A DNA stretch of 64,000 bases, from NCBI GenBank assembly GCA_013076295.1, contig RQOL01000814.1, positions 62,001 to 126,000 of the forward strand, given 5' to 3'. The translations under genes and the position numbers were made by a program. Source of the stretch: Sanderia malayensis. Lineage: Eukaryota; Cnidaria; Scyphozoa; Semaeostomeae; Pelagiidae. The notes under the pieces were generated by a model. That model had not been told where the DNA came from. It saw only the letters and a program-made list of their open reading frames with translations, and did not search any database. This document shows positions 30,095-45,200 of this stretch, piece after piece (positions within the stretch are counted from its first letter, which is position 1; each line of letters starts with the position of its first letter).

Positions 30095-33000
30095 GTGTAA
30101 ATTGTGGGAATGACTGTTAATATCAATGAAAAAATTAACTAGAAGTGTTTTCAATTGGCTTTAGATGTATTTACCTGGATTCATGTGTAAATTGAGAGAA
30201 TGAAGGTTAATTTTCATTAGGGTAAATTGTGGGAATGAAAGTTAATTATTATTTGTGTATGTGGGAATGTTAATTTTCATTAGTGTGAATTGTGGGAATG
30301 AAAGTTACTTTTTCCTGGTATAAGTTGTGGGAATCAACGTTAAGTTTCATTAGTGTAAATTGTGGGAATGAAAGCTAATTTTGATTAGTGTAAATTGTGG
30401 GAATGAAATTTAATTTTTGGTAGTGTAAATTGTGGGAATGAAAAATAATATCAGAAAAAATGTAACTACAGGTGTTTTCAATAGGTTTTAGATGTAACTT
30501 CCTGGCTTAATGTGTAAAATGTGGGAATGATTGTTGATTTTCGTTAGTGTAAATTGTGGGAATGAAAGTATATTTTCACAAGTGTAAATTGTGGGAATGA
30601 AAGTTATATTCTTATTAGGTTTACCGTATTTACGTTTATTCATTTGTAAAATGCGGAATGATTGTTAATATCACTGAAAACATGTAAACAAGTTTTTCAT
30701 TAAATTTTAGATATATTAGCGTGGAATCATGTGTAAATTGTGGGAATGAACGTAATTTTCACTAGTGTGTTTTGTGGGATTGAAAGTTATTTTTTATTAG
30801 TGTAAATTGTAGGAATGAATGTTAATTTTCATTAGTGTAAATTGTGGGAATGAAAGTTATTTTTTATTAGTGTAAATTACGGGAATGAAAGTTAATTTTT
30901 ATTAATGTAAATTGTGGAAATGAATGTTAGATTTTCATTAGGTTTAACTTTATTTACGTTTATTCATTTGTAAAATGCGGAATGAATGCTAATATCACTG
31001 AAAACATGTAAACAAGTTTTTCATTAAGTTTTACATATATTAGCCTGGAATCATGTGTAAGTTGTGGGAATGAATGGCAATTTTCATTAGTGTAAATTGT
31101 GGGAATGAAAGTTATTTTTTATTAGTGAAAATTGTGGGAATGAAAGTTATTTTTTATTAGTGTGAATTGCGGGAATGAATGTTAATATTACTGAAAAAAT
31201 AACTAAAAGAGTATAACAAATTGTTTTCGCTGAATTGCCGTGGAATCATGCGCAAATTGTGGCAATGAATGTTAATTTTGATTAGTCTAAGTGCCGGGAT
31301 TAAAAGTTAATTTTTATTAGTGTAAATTGTAGGAATGAATGTTAATATCAATGAAAATAGTTATTAAAAGTTCAAAACAATTTGTTTTCCGCTGAATTGA
31401 CGTGGAATCGTGCGCAAATTGTGGGAATGAATGTTAATTTTGATTAGTGTAAGTTGCGGGAATAAAAGTTAATTTTTATTGGTGTAAATTGTGGGAATGG
31501 AAGTTAATTTTTATTTGTGTAAATTGTGGGAATGAGTGTTATTTTTTATTAGTGTAAAATGTGGGAATGAAAGTTAAATTTTATTTGTGTAATTTGCGTG
31601 AATGAAAGTTAATTTTTATTAATGTAAATTATGGGAATGAAAATTATACTTTCATTAGGTTTAACTGTATTTACGTTTATGCATTTGTAAATTGCGGAAT
31701 GAATGCTAATATCATTGAAAACATGTAAACAAGTTTTTCATTAAGTTTTGGATATATTAGCCTGGAATAACGTATAAATTGAGGGAACGAATGTTAATTT
31801 TCATTAGTGTAAATTGTGGGAATGAAAAATATCTTTTATTAGTGTAAATTGTGGGAATGAATGTTAATATCAGTGAATGAAAATTGTAACTAAAAGTGTA
31901 TAACAATTTTTTTTCCGCTGAATTGACGTGGAATCATGCGCAAATTGTGGGAATAAATGTTAATTTTGATTAGTGTAAGTTGCGGGAATAAAAGTTAATT
32001 TTTATTGGTGTAAATTGTGGGAATGGAAGTTAATTTTTATTTGTGTAAATTGTGGGAATGAGTGTTATTTTTTATTAGTGTAAAATGTGGGAATGAAAGT
32101 TAAATTTTATTAGTGTAATTTGCGTGAATGAAAGTTAATTTTTATTAATGTAAATTATGAGAATGAAAATTATACTTTCATTAGGTTTAACTGTGTTTAC
32201 GTTTATTCATTTGTAAATTGCGGAATGAATGCTAATATCACTGAAAACATGTAAACAAATTTTTCATTAAGTTTTGAATATATTAGCCTGGAATCATGTG
32301 TAAATTGCGGAAATGAATGATAATATTACTGAAAAAAATAACTAAAAGTGTATAACAAATTGATTTCGCTGAATTGCCGTGGAATCATGCGCAAATTGTG
32401 GCAATGAATGTTAATTTTGATTAGTCTAAGTGCCGGGATCAAAAGTTAATTTTTATTAGTGTAAATTGTGGGAATGAATGTTAATTTTCACTACTGTAAA
32501 ATGTGAGAATGAAAAATATTTTTCATTAGTGTAAATTGTGGGAATGAACGTTAATTTTTATTAGTGTAAATTGTGGGAATGAATCTAATACTTTCATTAG
32601 GTTCTGTATTTACGTTTATTCATTGAAAAACATGTAAACAAGTTTTTCATTAAGTTTTGGATATATTAGCTTGGAATAACGTATAAATTGTAGGAATGAA
32701 TGTTAACTTTCATTATTGTAAATTGTGGGAATAAAAAATATCTTTTATTAGTGTAAATTGTGGCAATGAATGTTAATATCAGTGAAAATAGTAACTAAAA
32801 GTGTATAACAATTTGTTTTCCGCTGAATTGACGTGGAATCATGCGCAAATTGTGGGAATGAACGTTAATTTTTATTAGTGTGAATTGTGGGAATGAATCT
32901 CATACTTTCATTAGGCTTAACTGTATTTACGTTTATGCATTTGTAAATTGCGGAATGAATGCTAATATCATTGAAAACATGGAAACAAGTTTTTCATTAA

Positions 33001-36000
33001 GTTTTGGATATATTAGCCCGGGATAATGCATAAATTGTGGGAATGAACGTTATTTTTTATTAGTGTAAGTTGCGGGAATAAAAGTTAATTTTTATTGGTG
33101 TAAATTGTCGGAATGGAAGTTAATTTTTATTTGTGTAAACTCTGGTAATGAGTCTTATTTTTTATTAGTGTAAAATGTGGGAATGAAAGTTAATTTTTAG
33201 TAGTGTAATTTGCGGGAATGAAAGTTAATTTTTATTAATGTAAATTATGGGAATGAAAATTATGCATTTGTAAATTGCGGAATAAATGCTAATATCATTG
33301 AAAACATGTAAACAAGTTTTTCATTAAGTTTTGGATATATTAGCCTGGAATAACGTATAAATTGTGGGAATGAATGTTAATTTTCATTAGTGTAAATTGT
33401 GGGAATGAAAAATATCTTTTATTAGTGTAAATTGTGGGAATGAATGTTAATATCAGTGAAAATAGTAACTAAAAGTGTATAAAAATTTGTTTTCCGCTGA
33501 ATTGACGTGGAATCATGCGCAAATTGTGGGAATGAATGTTAATTTTGATTAGTGTAAGTTGCGGGAATAAAAGTTAATTTTTATTGGTGTAAATTGTGGG
33601 AATGGAAGTTAATTTTTATTTGTTTAAATTGTGGGAATGAGTGTTATTTTTTATTAGTGTAAAATGTGGGAATGAAAGTTAAATTTCATTAGTGTAATTT
33701 GCGGGAATGAAAGTTAATATCACTGATAAAAGTAACTAGAAGTGTTTTCAACAGGTTTTAGATGTATTTACCTGGATTCATGTGTAAAGTGTGGGAATGA
33801 TTGCTAATTTTTGTTAGTGTAAATTGTGGGGATGAAAATTAATTGTTATTAGTGTAAATTGCGGGAATGAAAGTTAATTTTTATTAATGCAAAATGTGAG
33901 AATGAATGTCATATTTTCACCAGGTTGAACTGTATTTACGTTTATTCATTTGTAAATTGCGGAATGAATGCTAATATCACTGAAAACATGTAAACAAGTT
34001 TTTCATTAAGTTTTGGATATATTAGCCTGGAATAACGTATAAATTGTGGGAATGAATGTTAATTTTCATTAGTGTAAATTGTGGGAATGAAAAATATCTT
34101 TTATTAGTGTAAATTGTGGGAATGAATGTTAATATCAGTGAAAATAGTAACTAAAAATGTATAACAATTTGTTTTCCGCTGAATTGACGTGGAATCATGC
34201 GCAAATTGTGGGAATGAATGTTAATTTTGATTAGTGTAAGTTGCGGGAATAAAAGTTAATTTTTATTGGTGTAAATTGTGGGAATGGAAGTTAATTTTTA
34301 TTTGTGTAAATTGTGGGAATGAGTGTTATTTTTATTAGTGTAAAATGTGGGAATGAAAGTTAAATTTCATTAGTGTAATTTGCGGGAATGAAAGTTAATT
34401 TTTATTAATGTAAATTATGGGAATGAAAATTATACTTTCATTAGGTTTAACTTATTTACGTTTATTCATTTGTAAATTGCGGAATAAATGCTAATATCAC
34501 TGAAAACATGTAAACAAGTTTTTCATTAAGTTTTGGATATATTAGCCTGGAATAACGTATAAATTGTGGGAATGAATGTTAATTTTCATTAGTGTAAATT
34601 GTGGGAATGAAAATATCTTTTATTAGTGTAAATTGTGTGAATGAATGTTAATATCAGTGAAAATAGTAACTAAAAGTGTATAACAATTTGTTTTCCGCTG
34701 AATTGACGTGGAATCATGCGCAAATTGTGGGAATGAATGTTAATTTTGATTAATGTAAGTTGCGGGAAAAAAAGGTAATTTTTATTGGTGTAAATTGTGG
34801 GAATGGAAGTTAATTTTTATTTGTTTAAATTGTGGGAATGAGTGTTATTTTTTATTAGTGTAAAATGTGGGAATGAAAGTTAAATTTCATTAGTGTAATT
34901 TGCGGGAATGAAAGTTAATATCACTGATAAAAGTAACTAGAAGTGTTTTCAACAGGTTTTAGATGTATTTACCTGGATTCATGTGTAAAGTGTGGGAATG
35001 ATTGCTAATTTTTGTTAGTGTAAATTGTGGGGATGAAAGTTTATTTTCATTAGTGTAAATTGTGGGAATGAAAGTTATATTTTTATTAGGTTTACCGTAT
35101 TTACGTTTATTCATTTGTAAATTGCGGAATGATTGTCAATATCACTGAAAGCATGTAAACAAGTTTTTCATTAAGCTTTAGATATATTAGCGTAGAATCA
35201 TGTGTAAATTGTGGGAGTGAATGTTAATTTTCACTAGTGTGTTTTGTGGGATTGAAAGTTATTTTTTATTAGTGTAAATTGTCGGAATGAAAATTAATTG
35301 TTATTAGTGTAAATTGCGGGAATGAAAGTTAATTTTTATTAATGCAAAATGTGAGAATGAATGTCATATTTTCACCAGGTTGAACTGTATTTACGTTTAT
35401 TCATTTGTAAATTGCGGAATGAATGCTAATATCACTGAAAACATGTAAACAAGTTTTTCATTAAGTTTTGGATATATTAGCCTGGAATAACGTATAAATT
35501 GTGGGAATGAATGTTAATTTTCATTAGTGTAAATTGTGGGAATGAAAAATATCTTTTATTAGTGTAAATTGTGGGAATGAATGTTAATATCAGTGAAAAT
35601 AGTAACTAAAAGTGTATAAAAATTTGTTTTCCGCTGAATTGACGTGGAATCATGCGCAAATTGTGGGAATGAATGTTAATTTTGATTAGTGTAAGTTGCG
35701 GGAATAAAAGTTAATTTTTATTGGTGTAAATTGTGGGAATGGAAGTTAATTTTTATTTGTTTAAATTGTGGGAATGAGTGTTATTTTTTATTAGTGTAAA
35801 ATGTGGGAATGAAAGTTAAATTTCATTAGTGTAATTTGCGGGAATGAAAGTTAATATCACTGATAAAAGTAACTAGAAGTGTTTTCAACAGGTTTTAGAT
35901 GTATTTACCTGGATTCATGTGTAAAGTGTGGGAATGATTGCTAATTTTTGTTAGTGTAAATTGTGGGGATGAAAGTTTATTTTCATTAGTGTAAATTGTG

Positions 36001-36890
36001 GGAATGAAAGTTATATTTTTATTAGGTTTACCGTATTTACGTTTATTCATTTGTAAATTGCGGAATGATTGTCAATATCACTGAAAGCATGTAAACAAGT
36101 TTTTCATTAAGCTTTAGATATATTAGCGTAGAATCATGTGTAAATTGTGGGAGTGAATGTTAATTTTCACTAGTGTGTTTTGTTGGATTGAAAGTTATTT
36201 TTTATTAGTGTAAATTGTCGGAATGAAAATTAATTGTTATTAGTGTAAATTGCGGGAATGAAAGTTAATTTTTATTAATGTAAAATGTGAGAATGAATGT
36301 CATATTTTCACCAGGTTGAACTGTATTTACGTTTATTCATTTGTAAATTGCGGAATGAATGCTAATATCACTGAAAACATGTAAACAAGTTTTTCATTAA
36401 GTTTTGGATATATTAGCCTGGAATAACGTATAAATTGTGGGAATGAATGTTAATTTTCATTAGTGTAAATTGTGGGAATGAAAAATATCTTTTATTAGTG
36501 TAAATTGTGGGAATGAATGTTAATATCAGTGAAAATAGTAACTAAAAGTGTATAACAAGTTGTTTTCCGCTGAATTGACGTGGAATCATGCGCAAATTGT
36601 GGGAATGAATGTTAATTTTGATTAGTGTAAGTTGCGGGAATAAAAGTTAATTTTTATTGGTGTAAATTGTGGGAATGGAAGATAATTTTTATGTGTGTAA
36701 ATTGTGGGAATGAGTGTTATTTTTATTAGTGTAAAATGTGGGAATGAAAGTTAAATTTCATTAGTGTAATTTGCGGGAATGAAAGTTAATTTTTATTAAT
36801 GTAAATTATGGGAATGAAAGTTATACTTTCATTAGGTTTAACTTATTTACGTTTATTCATTTGTAAATTGCGGAATAAATGCTAATATCA

Positions 36891-39800
36891 CTGAAAACAT
36901 GTAAACAAGTTTTTCATTAAGTTTTGGATATATTAGCCTGGAATAACGTATAAATTGTGGGAATGAATGTTAATTTTCATTAGTGTAAATTGTGGGAATG
37001 AAAATATCTTTTATTAGTGTAAATTGTGTGAATGAATGTTAATATCAGTGAAAATAGTAACTAAAAGTGTATAACAATTTGTTTTCCGCTGAATTGACGT
37101 GGAATCATGCGCAAATTGTGGGAATGAATGTTAATTTTGATTAATGTAAGTTGCGGGAAAAAAAGGTAATTTTTATTGGTGTAAATTGTGGGAATGGAAG
37201 TTAATTTTTATTTGTTTAAATTGTGGGAATGAGTGTTATTTTTTATTAGTGTAAAATGTGGGAATGAAAGTTAAATTTCATTAGTGTAATTTGCGGGAAT
37301 GAAAGTTAATATCACTGATAAAAGTAACGAGAAGTGTTTTCAACAGGTTTTAGATGTATTTACCTGGATTCATGTGTAAAGTGTGGGAATGATTGCTAAT
37401 TTTTGTTAGTGTAAATTGTGGGGATGAAAGTTTATTTTCATTAGTGTAAATTGTGGGAATGAAAGTTATATTTTTATTAGGTTTACCGTATTTACGTTTA
37501 TTCATTTGTAAATTGCGGAATGATTGTCAATATCACTGAAAGCATGGAAACAAGTTTTTCATTAAGCTTTAGATATATTAGCGTAGAATCATGTGTAAAT
37601 TGTGGGAGTGAATGTTAATTTTCACTAGTGTGTTTTGTGGGATTGAAAGTTATTTTTTATTAGTGTAAATTGTCGGAATGAAAATTAATTGTTATTAGTG
37701 TAAATTGCGGGAATGAAAGTTAATTTTTATTAATGAAAAATGTGAGAATGAATGTCATATTTTCACCAGGTTGAACTGTATTTACGTTTATTCATTTGTA
37801 AATTGCGGAATGAATGCTAATATCACTGAAAACATGTAAACAAGTTTTTCATTAAGTTTTGGATATATTAGCCTGGAATAACGTATAAATTGTGGGAATG
37901 GATGTTAATTTTCATTAGTGTAAATTGTGGGAATGAAAAATATCTTTTATTAGTGTAAATTGTGGGAATGAATGTTAATATCAGTGAAAATAGTAACTAA
38001 AAGTGTATAACAATTTGTTTTCCGCTGAATTGACGTGGAATCATGCGCAAATTGTGGGAATGAATGTTAATTTTGATTAGTGTAAGTTGCGGGAATAAAA
38101 GTTAATTTTTATTGGTGTAAATTGTGGGAATGGAAGTTAATTTTTATTTGTTTAAATTGTGGGAATGAGTGTTATTTTTTATTAGTGTAAAATGTGGGAA
38201 TGAAAGTTAAATTTCATTAGTGTAATTTGCGGGAATGAAAGTTAATATCACTGATAAAAGTAACTAGAAGTGTTTTCAACAGGTTTTAGATGTATTTACC
38301 TGGATTCATGTGTAAAGTGTGGGAATGATTGCTAATTTTTGTTAGTGTAAATTGTGGGGATGAAAGTTTATTTTTATTAGTGTAAATTGTGGGAATGAAA
38401 GTTATATTTTTATTAGGTTTACCGTATTTACGTTTATTCATTTGTAAATTGCGGAATGATTGTCAATATCACTGAAAGCATGTAAACAAGTTTTTCATTA
38501 AGCTTTAGATATATTAGCGTAGAATCATGTGTAAATTGTGGGAGTGAATGTTAATTTTCACTAGTGTGTTTTGTGGGATTGAAAGTTATTTTTTATTAGT
38601 GTAAATTGTCGGAATGAAAATTAATTGTTATTAGTGTAAATTGCGGGAATGAAAGTTAATTTTTATTAATGTAAAATGTGAGAATGAATGTCATATTTTC
38701 ACCAGGTTGAACTGTATTTACGTTTATTCATTTGTAAATTGCGGAATGAATGCTAATATCACTGAAAACATGTAAACAAGTTTTTCATTAAGTTTTGGAT
38801 ATATTAGCCTGGAATAACGTATAAATTGTGGGAATGAATGTTAATTTTCATTAGTGTAAATTGTGGGAATGAAAAATATCTTTTATTAGTGTAAATTGTG
38901 GGAATGAATGTTAATATCAGTGAAAATAGTAACTAAAAGTGTATAACAATTTGTTTTCCGCTGAATTGACGTGGAATCATGCGCAAATTGTGGGAATGAA
39001 TGTTAATTTTGATTAGTGTAAGTTGCGGGAATAAAAGTTAATTTTTATTGGTGTAAATTGTGGGAATGGAAGTTAATTTTTATTTGTGTAAATTGTGGGA
39101 ATGAGTGTTATTTTTATTAGTGTAAAATGTGGGAATGAAAGTTAAATTTCATTAGTGTAATTTGCGGGAATGAAAGTTAATTTTTATTAATGTAAATTAT
39201 GGGAATGAAAATTATACTTTCATTAGGTTTAACTTATTTACGTTTATTCATTTGTAAATTGCGGAATGAATACTAATATCACTGAAAACATGTAAATAAG
39301 TTTTTCATTAAGTTTTGGATATATTAGCCTGCAATAACGTATAAATTGTGGGAATTAATGTTAATTTTCATTAGTGTAAATTGTGAGAATGAAAAATATC
39401 TTTTATTAGTGTAAATTGTGGGAATGAATGTTAATATCAGTGAAAATAGTAACTAAAAGTGTATAACAATTTGTTTTCCGCTGAATTGACGTGGAATCAT
39501 GCGCAAATTGTGGGAATGAATGTTAATTTTGATTAGTGTAAGTTGCGGGAATAAAAGTTAATTTTTATTGGTGTAAATTGTGGGAATGGAAGTTAATTTT
39601 TATTTGTTTAAATTGTGGGAATGAGTGTTATTTTTTATTAGTGTAAAATGTGGGAATGAAAGTTAAATTTCATTAGTGTAATTTGCGGGAATGAAAGTTA
39701 ATATCACTGATAAAAGTAACTAGAAGTGTTTTCAACAGGTTTTAGATGTATTTACCTGGATTCATGTGTAAAGTGTGGGAATGATTGCTAATTTTTGTTA

Positions 39801-42210
39801 GTGTAAATTGTGGGGATGAAAGTTTATTTTCATTAGTGTAAATTGTGGGAATGAAAGTTATATTTTTATTAGGTTTACCGTATTTACGTTTATTCATTTG
39901 TAAATTGCGGAATGATTGTCAATATCACTGAAAGCATGTAAACAAGTTTTTCATTAAGCTTTAGATATACTAGCGTAGAATCATGTGTAAATTGTGGGAG
40001 TGAATGTTAATTTTCACTAGTGTGTTTTGTGGGATTGAAAGTTATTTTTTATTAGTGTAAATTGTCGGAATGAAAATTAATTGTTATTAGTGTAAATTGC
40101 GGGAATGAAAGTTAATTTTTATTAATGTAAAATGTGAGAATGAATGTCATATTTTCACCAGGTTGAACTGTATTTACGTTTATTCATTTGTAAATTGCGG
40201 AATGAATGCTAATATCACTGAAAACATGTAAACAAGTTTTTCATTAAGTTTTGGATATATTAGCCTGGAATAACGTATAAATTGTGGGAATGAATGTTAA
40301 TTTTCATTAGTGTAAATTGTGGGAATGAAAAATATCTTTTATTAGTGTAAATTGTGGGAATGAATGTTAATATCAGTGAAAATAGTAACTAAAAGTGTAT
40401 AACAATTTGTTTTCCGCTGAATTGACGTGGAATCATGCGCAAATTGTGGGAATGAATGTTAATTTTGATTAGTGTAAGTTGCGGGAATAAAAGTTAATTT
40501 TTATTGGTGTAAATTGTGGGAATGGAAGTTAATTTTTATTTGTGTAAATTGTGGGAATGAGTGTTATTTTTATTAGTGTAAAATGTGGGAATGAAAGTTA
40601 AATTTCATTAGTGTAATTTGCGGGAATGAAAGTTAATTTTTATTAATGTAAATTATGGGAATGAAAATTATACTTTCATTAGGTTTAACTTATTTACGTT
40701 TATTCATTTGTAAATTGCGGAATGAATACTAATATCACTGAAAACATGTAAATAAGTTTTTCATTAAGTTTTGGATATATTAGCCTGCAATAACGTATAA
40801 ATTGTGGGAATTAATGTTAATTTTCATTAGTGTAAATTGTGAGAATGAAAAATATCTTTTATTAGTGTAAATTGTGGGAATGAATGTTAATATCAGTGAA
40901 AATAGTAACTAAAAGTGTATAACAATTTGTTTTCCGCTGAATTGACGTGGAATCATGCGCAAATTGTGGGAATGAATGTTAATTTTGATTAGTGTAAGTT
41001 GCGGGAATAAAAGTTAATTTTTATTGGTGTAAATTGTGGGAATGGAAGTTAATTTTTATTTGTTTAAATTGTGGGAATGAGTGTTATTTTTTATTAGTGT
41101 AAAATGTGGGAATGAAAGTTAAATTTCATTAGTGTAATTTGCGGGAATGAAAGTTAATATCACTGATAAAAGTAACTAGAAGTGTTTTCAACAGGTTTTA
41201 GATGTATTTACCTGGATTCATGTGTAAAGTGTGGGAATGATTGCTAATTTTTGTTAGTGTAAATTGTGGGGATGAAAGTTTATTTTCATTAGTGTAAATT
41301 GTGGGAATGAAAGTTATATTTTTATTAGGTTTACCGTATTTACGTTTATTCATTTGTAAATTGCGGAATGATTGTCAATATCACTGAAAGCATGTAAACA
41401 AGTTTTTCATTAAGCTTTAGATATACTAGCGTAGAATCATGTGTAAATTGTGGGAGTGAATGTTAATTTTCACTAGTGTGTTTTGTGGGATTGAAAGTTA
41501 TTTTTTATTAGTGTAAATTGTCGGAATGAAAATTAATTGTTATTAGTGTAAATTGCGGGAATGAAAGTTAATTTTTATTAATGTAAAATGTGAGAATGAA
41601 TGTCATATTTTCACCAGGTTGAACTGTATTTACGTTTATTCATTTGTAAATTGCGGAATGAATGCTAATATCACTGAAAACATGTAAACAAGTTTTTCAT
41701 TAAGTTTTGGATATATTAGCCTGGAATAACGTATAAATTGTGGGAATGAATGTTAATTTTCATTAGTGTAAATTGTGGGAATGAAAAATATCTTTTATTA
41801 GTGTAAATTGTGGGAATGAATGTTAATATCAGTGAAAATAGTAACTAAAAGTGTATAACAATTTGTTTTCCGCTGAATTGACGTGGAATCATGCGCAAAT
41901 TGTGGGAATGAATGTTAATTTTGATTAGTGTAAGTTGCGGGAATAAAAGTTAATTTTTATTGGTGTAAATTGTGGGAATGGAAGTTAATTTTTATTTGTG
42001 TAAATTGTGGGAATGAGTGTTATTTTTATTAGTGTAAAATGTGGGAATGAAAGTTAAATTTCATTAGTGTAATTTGCGGGAATGAAAGTTAATTTTTATT
42101 AATGTAAATTATGGGAATGAAAATTATACTTTCATTAGGTTTAACTTATTTACGTTTATTCATTTGTAAATTGCGGAATGAATACTAATATCACTGAAAA
42201 CATGTAAATA
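36891..42210 (+). repeat. 1456-bp higher-order repeat block
   Basis: A diagnostic variant (catgtaaataag) occurs at 39291, 40747 and 42203, exactly 1456 bp apart. The block ACTGAAAACATGTAAAC recurs at alternating 936/520-bp steps. Copies differ by only scattered bases, so this is the most recently homogenised part of the array. Confidence 0.85.
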
Positions 42211-45200
42211 AGTTTTTCATTAAGTTTTGGATATATTAGCCTGCAATAACGTATAAATTGTGGGAATTAATGTTAATTTTCATTAGTGTAAATTGTGAGA
42301 TTGAAAATATCTTTTATTAGTGTAATTTGTGTGAATGAATGTTAATATCAGTGAAAATAGTAACTAAAAGTGTATAACAATTTGTTTTCCGCTGAATTGA
42401 CGTGGAATCATGCGCAAATTGTGGGAATGAATGTTAATTTTGATTAGTGTAAGTTGCGGGAATAAAAGTTAATTTTTATTGGTGTAAATTGTGGGAATGG
42501 AAGTTAATTTTTATTTGTGTAAATTGTGGGAATGAGTGTTATTTTTATTAGTGTAAAATGTGGGAATGAAAGTTAAATTTCATTAGTGTAATTTGCGGGA
42601 ATGAAAGTTAATATCACTGATAAAAGTAACTAGAAGTGTTTTCAACAGGTTTTAGATGTATTTACCTGGATTCATGTGTAAAGTGTGGGAGTGAATGTTA
42701 ATTTTCACTAGTGTGTTTTGTGGGATTGAAAGTTATTTTTTATTAGTGTAAATTGTCGGAATGAAAATTAATTGTTATTAGTGTTAATTGCGGGAATGAA
42801 AGTTAATTTTTATTAATGTAAAATGTGAGAATGAATGTCATATTTTCACCAGGTTGAACTGTATTTACGTTTATTCATTTGTAAATTGCGGAATGAATGC
42901 TAATATCACTGAAAATATGTAAACAAGTTTTTCATTAAGTTTTGGATATATTAGCCTGGAATAACGTATAAATTGTGGGAATGAATGTTAATTTTCATTA
43001 GTGTAAATTGTGGGAATGAAAAATATCTTTTATTAGTGTAAATTGTGGGAATGAATGTTAATATCAGTGAAAATAGTAACTAAAAGTGTATAACAATTTG
43101 TTTTCCGCTGAATTGACGTGGAATCATGCGCAAATTGTGGGAATGAATGTTAATTTTGATTAGTGTAAGTTGCGGGAATAAAAGTTAATTTTTATTGGTG
43201 TAAATTGTGGGAATGGAAGTTAATTTTTATTTGTGTAAATTGTGGGAATGAGTGTTATTTTTATTAGTGTAAAATGTGGGAATGAAAGTTAAATTTCATT
43301 AGTGTAATTTGCGGGAATGAAAGTTAATTTTTATTAATGTAAATTATGGGAATGAAAGTTATACTTTCATTAGGTTTAACTTATTTACGTTTATTCATTT
43401 GTAAATTGCGGGATAAATGCTAATATCACTGAAAACATGTAAACAAGTTTTTCATTAAGTTTTGGATATATTAGCCTGGAATAACGTATAAATTGTGGGA
43501 ATGAATGTTAATTTTCATTAGTGTAAATTGTGGGAATGAAAATATCTTTTATTAGTGTAAATTGTGTGAATGAATGTTAATATCAGTGAAAATAGTAACT
43601 AAAAGTGTATAACAATTTGTTTTCCGCTGAATTGACGTGGAATCATGCGCAAATTGTGGGAATGAATGTTAATTTTGATTAATGTAAGTTGCGGGAAAAA
43701 AAGGTAATTTTTATTGGTGTAAATTGTGGGAATGGAAGTTAATTTTTATTTGTTTAAATTGTGGGAATGAGTGTTATTTTTTATTAGTGTAAAATGTGGG
43801 AATGAAAGTTAAATTTCATTAGTGTAATTTGCGGGAATGAAAGTTAATATCACTGATAAAAGTAACTAGAAGTGTTTTCAACAGGTTTTAGATGTATTTA
43901 CCTGGATTCATGTGTAAAGTGTGGGAATGATTGCTAATTTTTGTTAGTGTAAATTGTGGGGATGAAAGTTTATTTTCATTAGTGTAAATTGTGGGAATGA
44001 AAGTTATATTTTTATTAGGTTTACCGTATTTACGTTTATTCATTTGTAAATTGCGGAATGATTGTCAATATCACTGAAAGCATGGAAACAAGTTTTCATT
44101 AAGCTTTAGATATATTAGCGTAAAATCATGTGTAAATTGTGGGAGTGAATGTTAACTTTCACTAGTGTGTTTTGTGGGATTGAAAGTTATTTTTTATTAG
44201 TGTAAATTGTCGGAATGAAAATTAATTGTTATTAGTGTAAATTGCGGGAATGAAAGTTAATTTTTATTAATGAAAAATGTGAGAATGAATGTCATATTTT
44301 CACCAGGTTGAACTGTATTTACGTTTATTCATTTGTAAATTGCGGAATGAATGCTAATATCACTGAAAACATGTAAACAAGTTTTTCATTAAGTTTTGGA
44401 TATATTAGCCTGGAATAACGTATAAATTGTGGGAATGAATGTTAATTTTCATTAGTGTAAATTGTGGGAATGAAAAATATCTTTTATTAGTGTAAATTGT
44501 GGGAATGAATGTTAATATCAGTGAAAATAGTAACTAAAAGTGTATAACAATTTGTTTTCCGCTGAATTGACGTGGAATCATGCGCAAATTGTGGGAATGA
44601 ATGTTAATTTTGATTAGTGTAAGTTGCGGGAATAAAAGTTAATTTTTATTGGTGTAAATTGTGGGAATGGAAGTTAATTTTTATTTGTTTAAATTGTGGG
44701 AATGAGTGTTATTTTTTATTAGTGTAAAATGTGGGAATGAAAGTTAAATTTCATTAGTGTAATTTGCGGGAATGAAAGTTAATATCACTGATAAAAGTAA
44801 CTAGAAGTGTTTTCAACAGGTTTTAGATGTATTTACCTGGATTCATGTGTAAAGTGTGGGAATGATTGCTAATTTTTGTTAGTGTAAATTGTGGGGATGA
44901 AAGTTTATTTTCATTAGTGTAAATTGTGGGAATGAAAGTTATATTTTTATTAGGTTTACCGTATTTACGTTTATTCATTTGTAAATTGCGGAATGATTGT
45001 CAATATCACTGAAAGCATGTAAACAAGTTTTTCATTAAGCTTTAGATATATTAGCGTAGAATCATGTGTAAATTGTGGGAGTGAATGTTAATTTTCACTA
45101 GTGTGTTTTGTGGGATTGAAAGTTATTTTTTATTAGTGTAAATTGTCGGAATGAAAATTAATTGTTATTAGTGTAAATTGCGGGAATGAAAGTTAATTTT

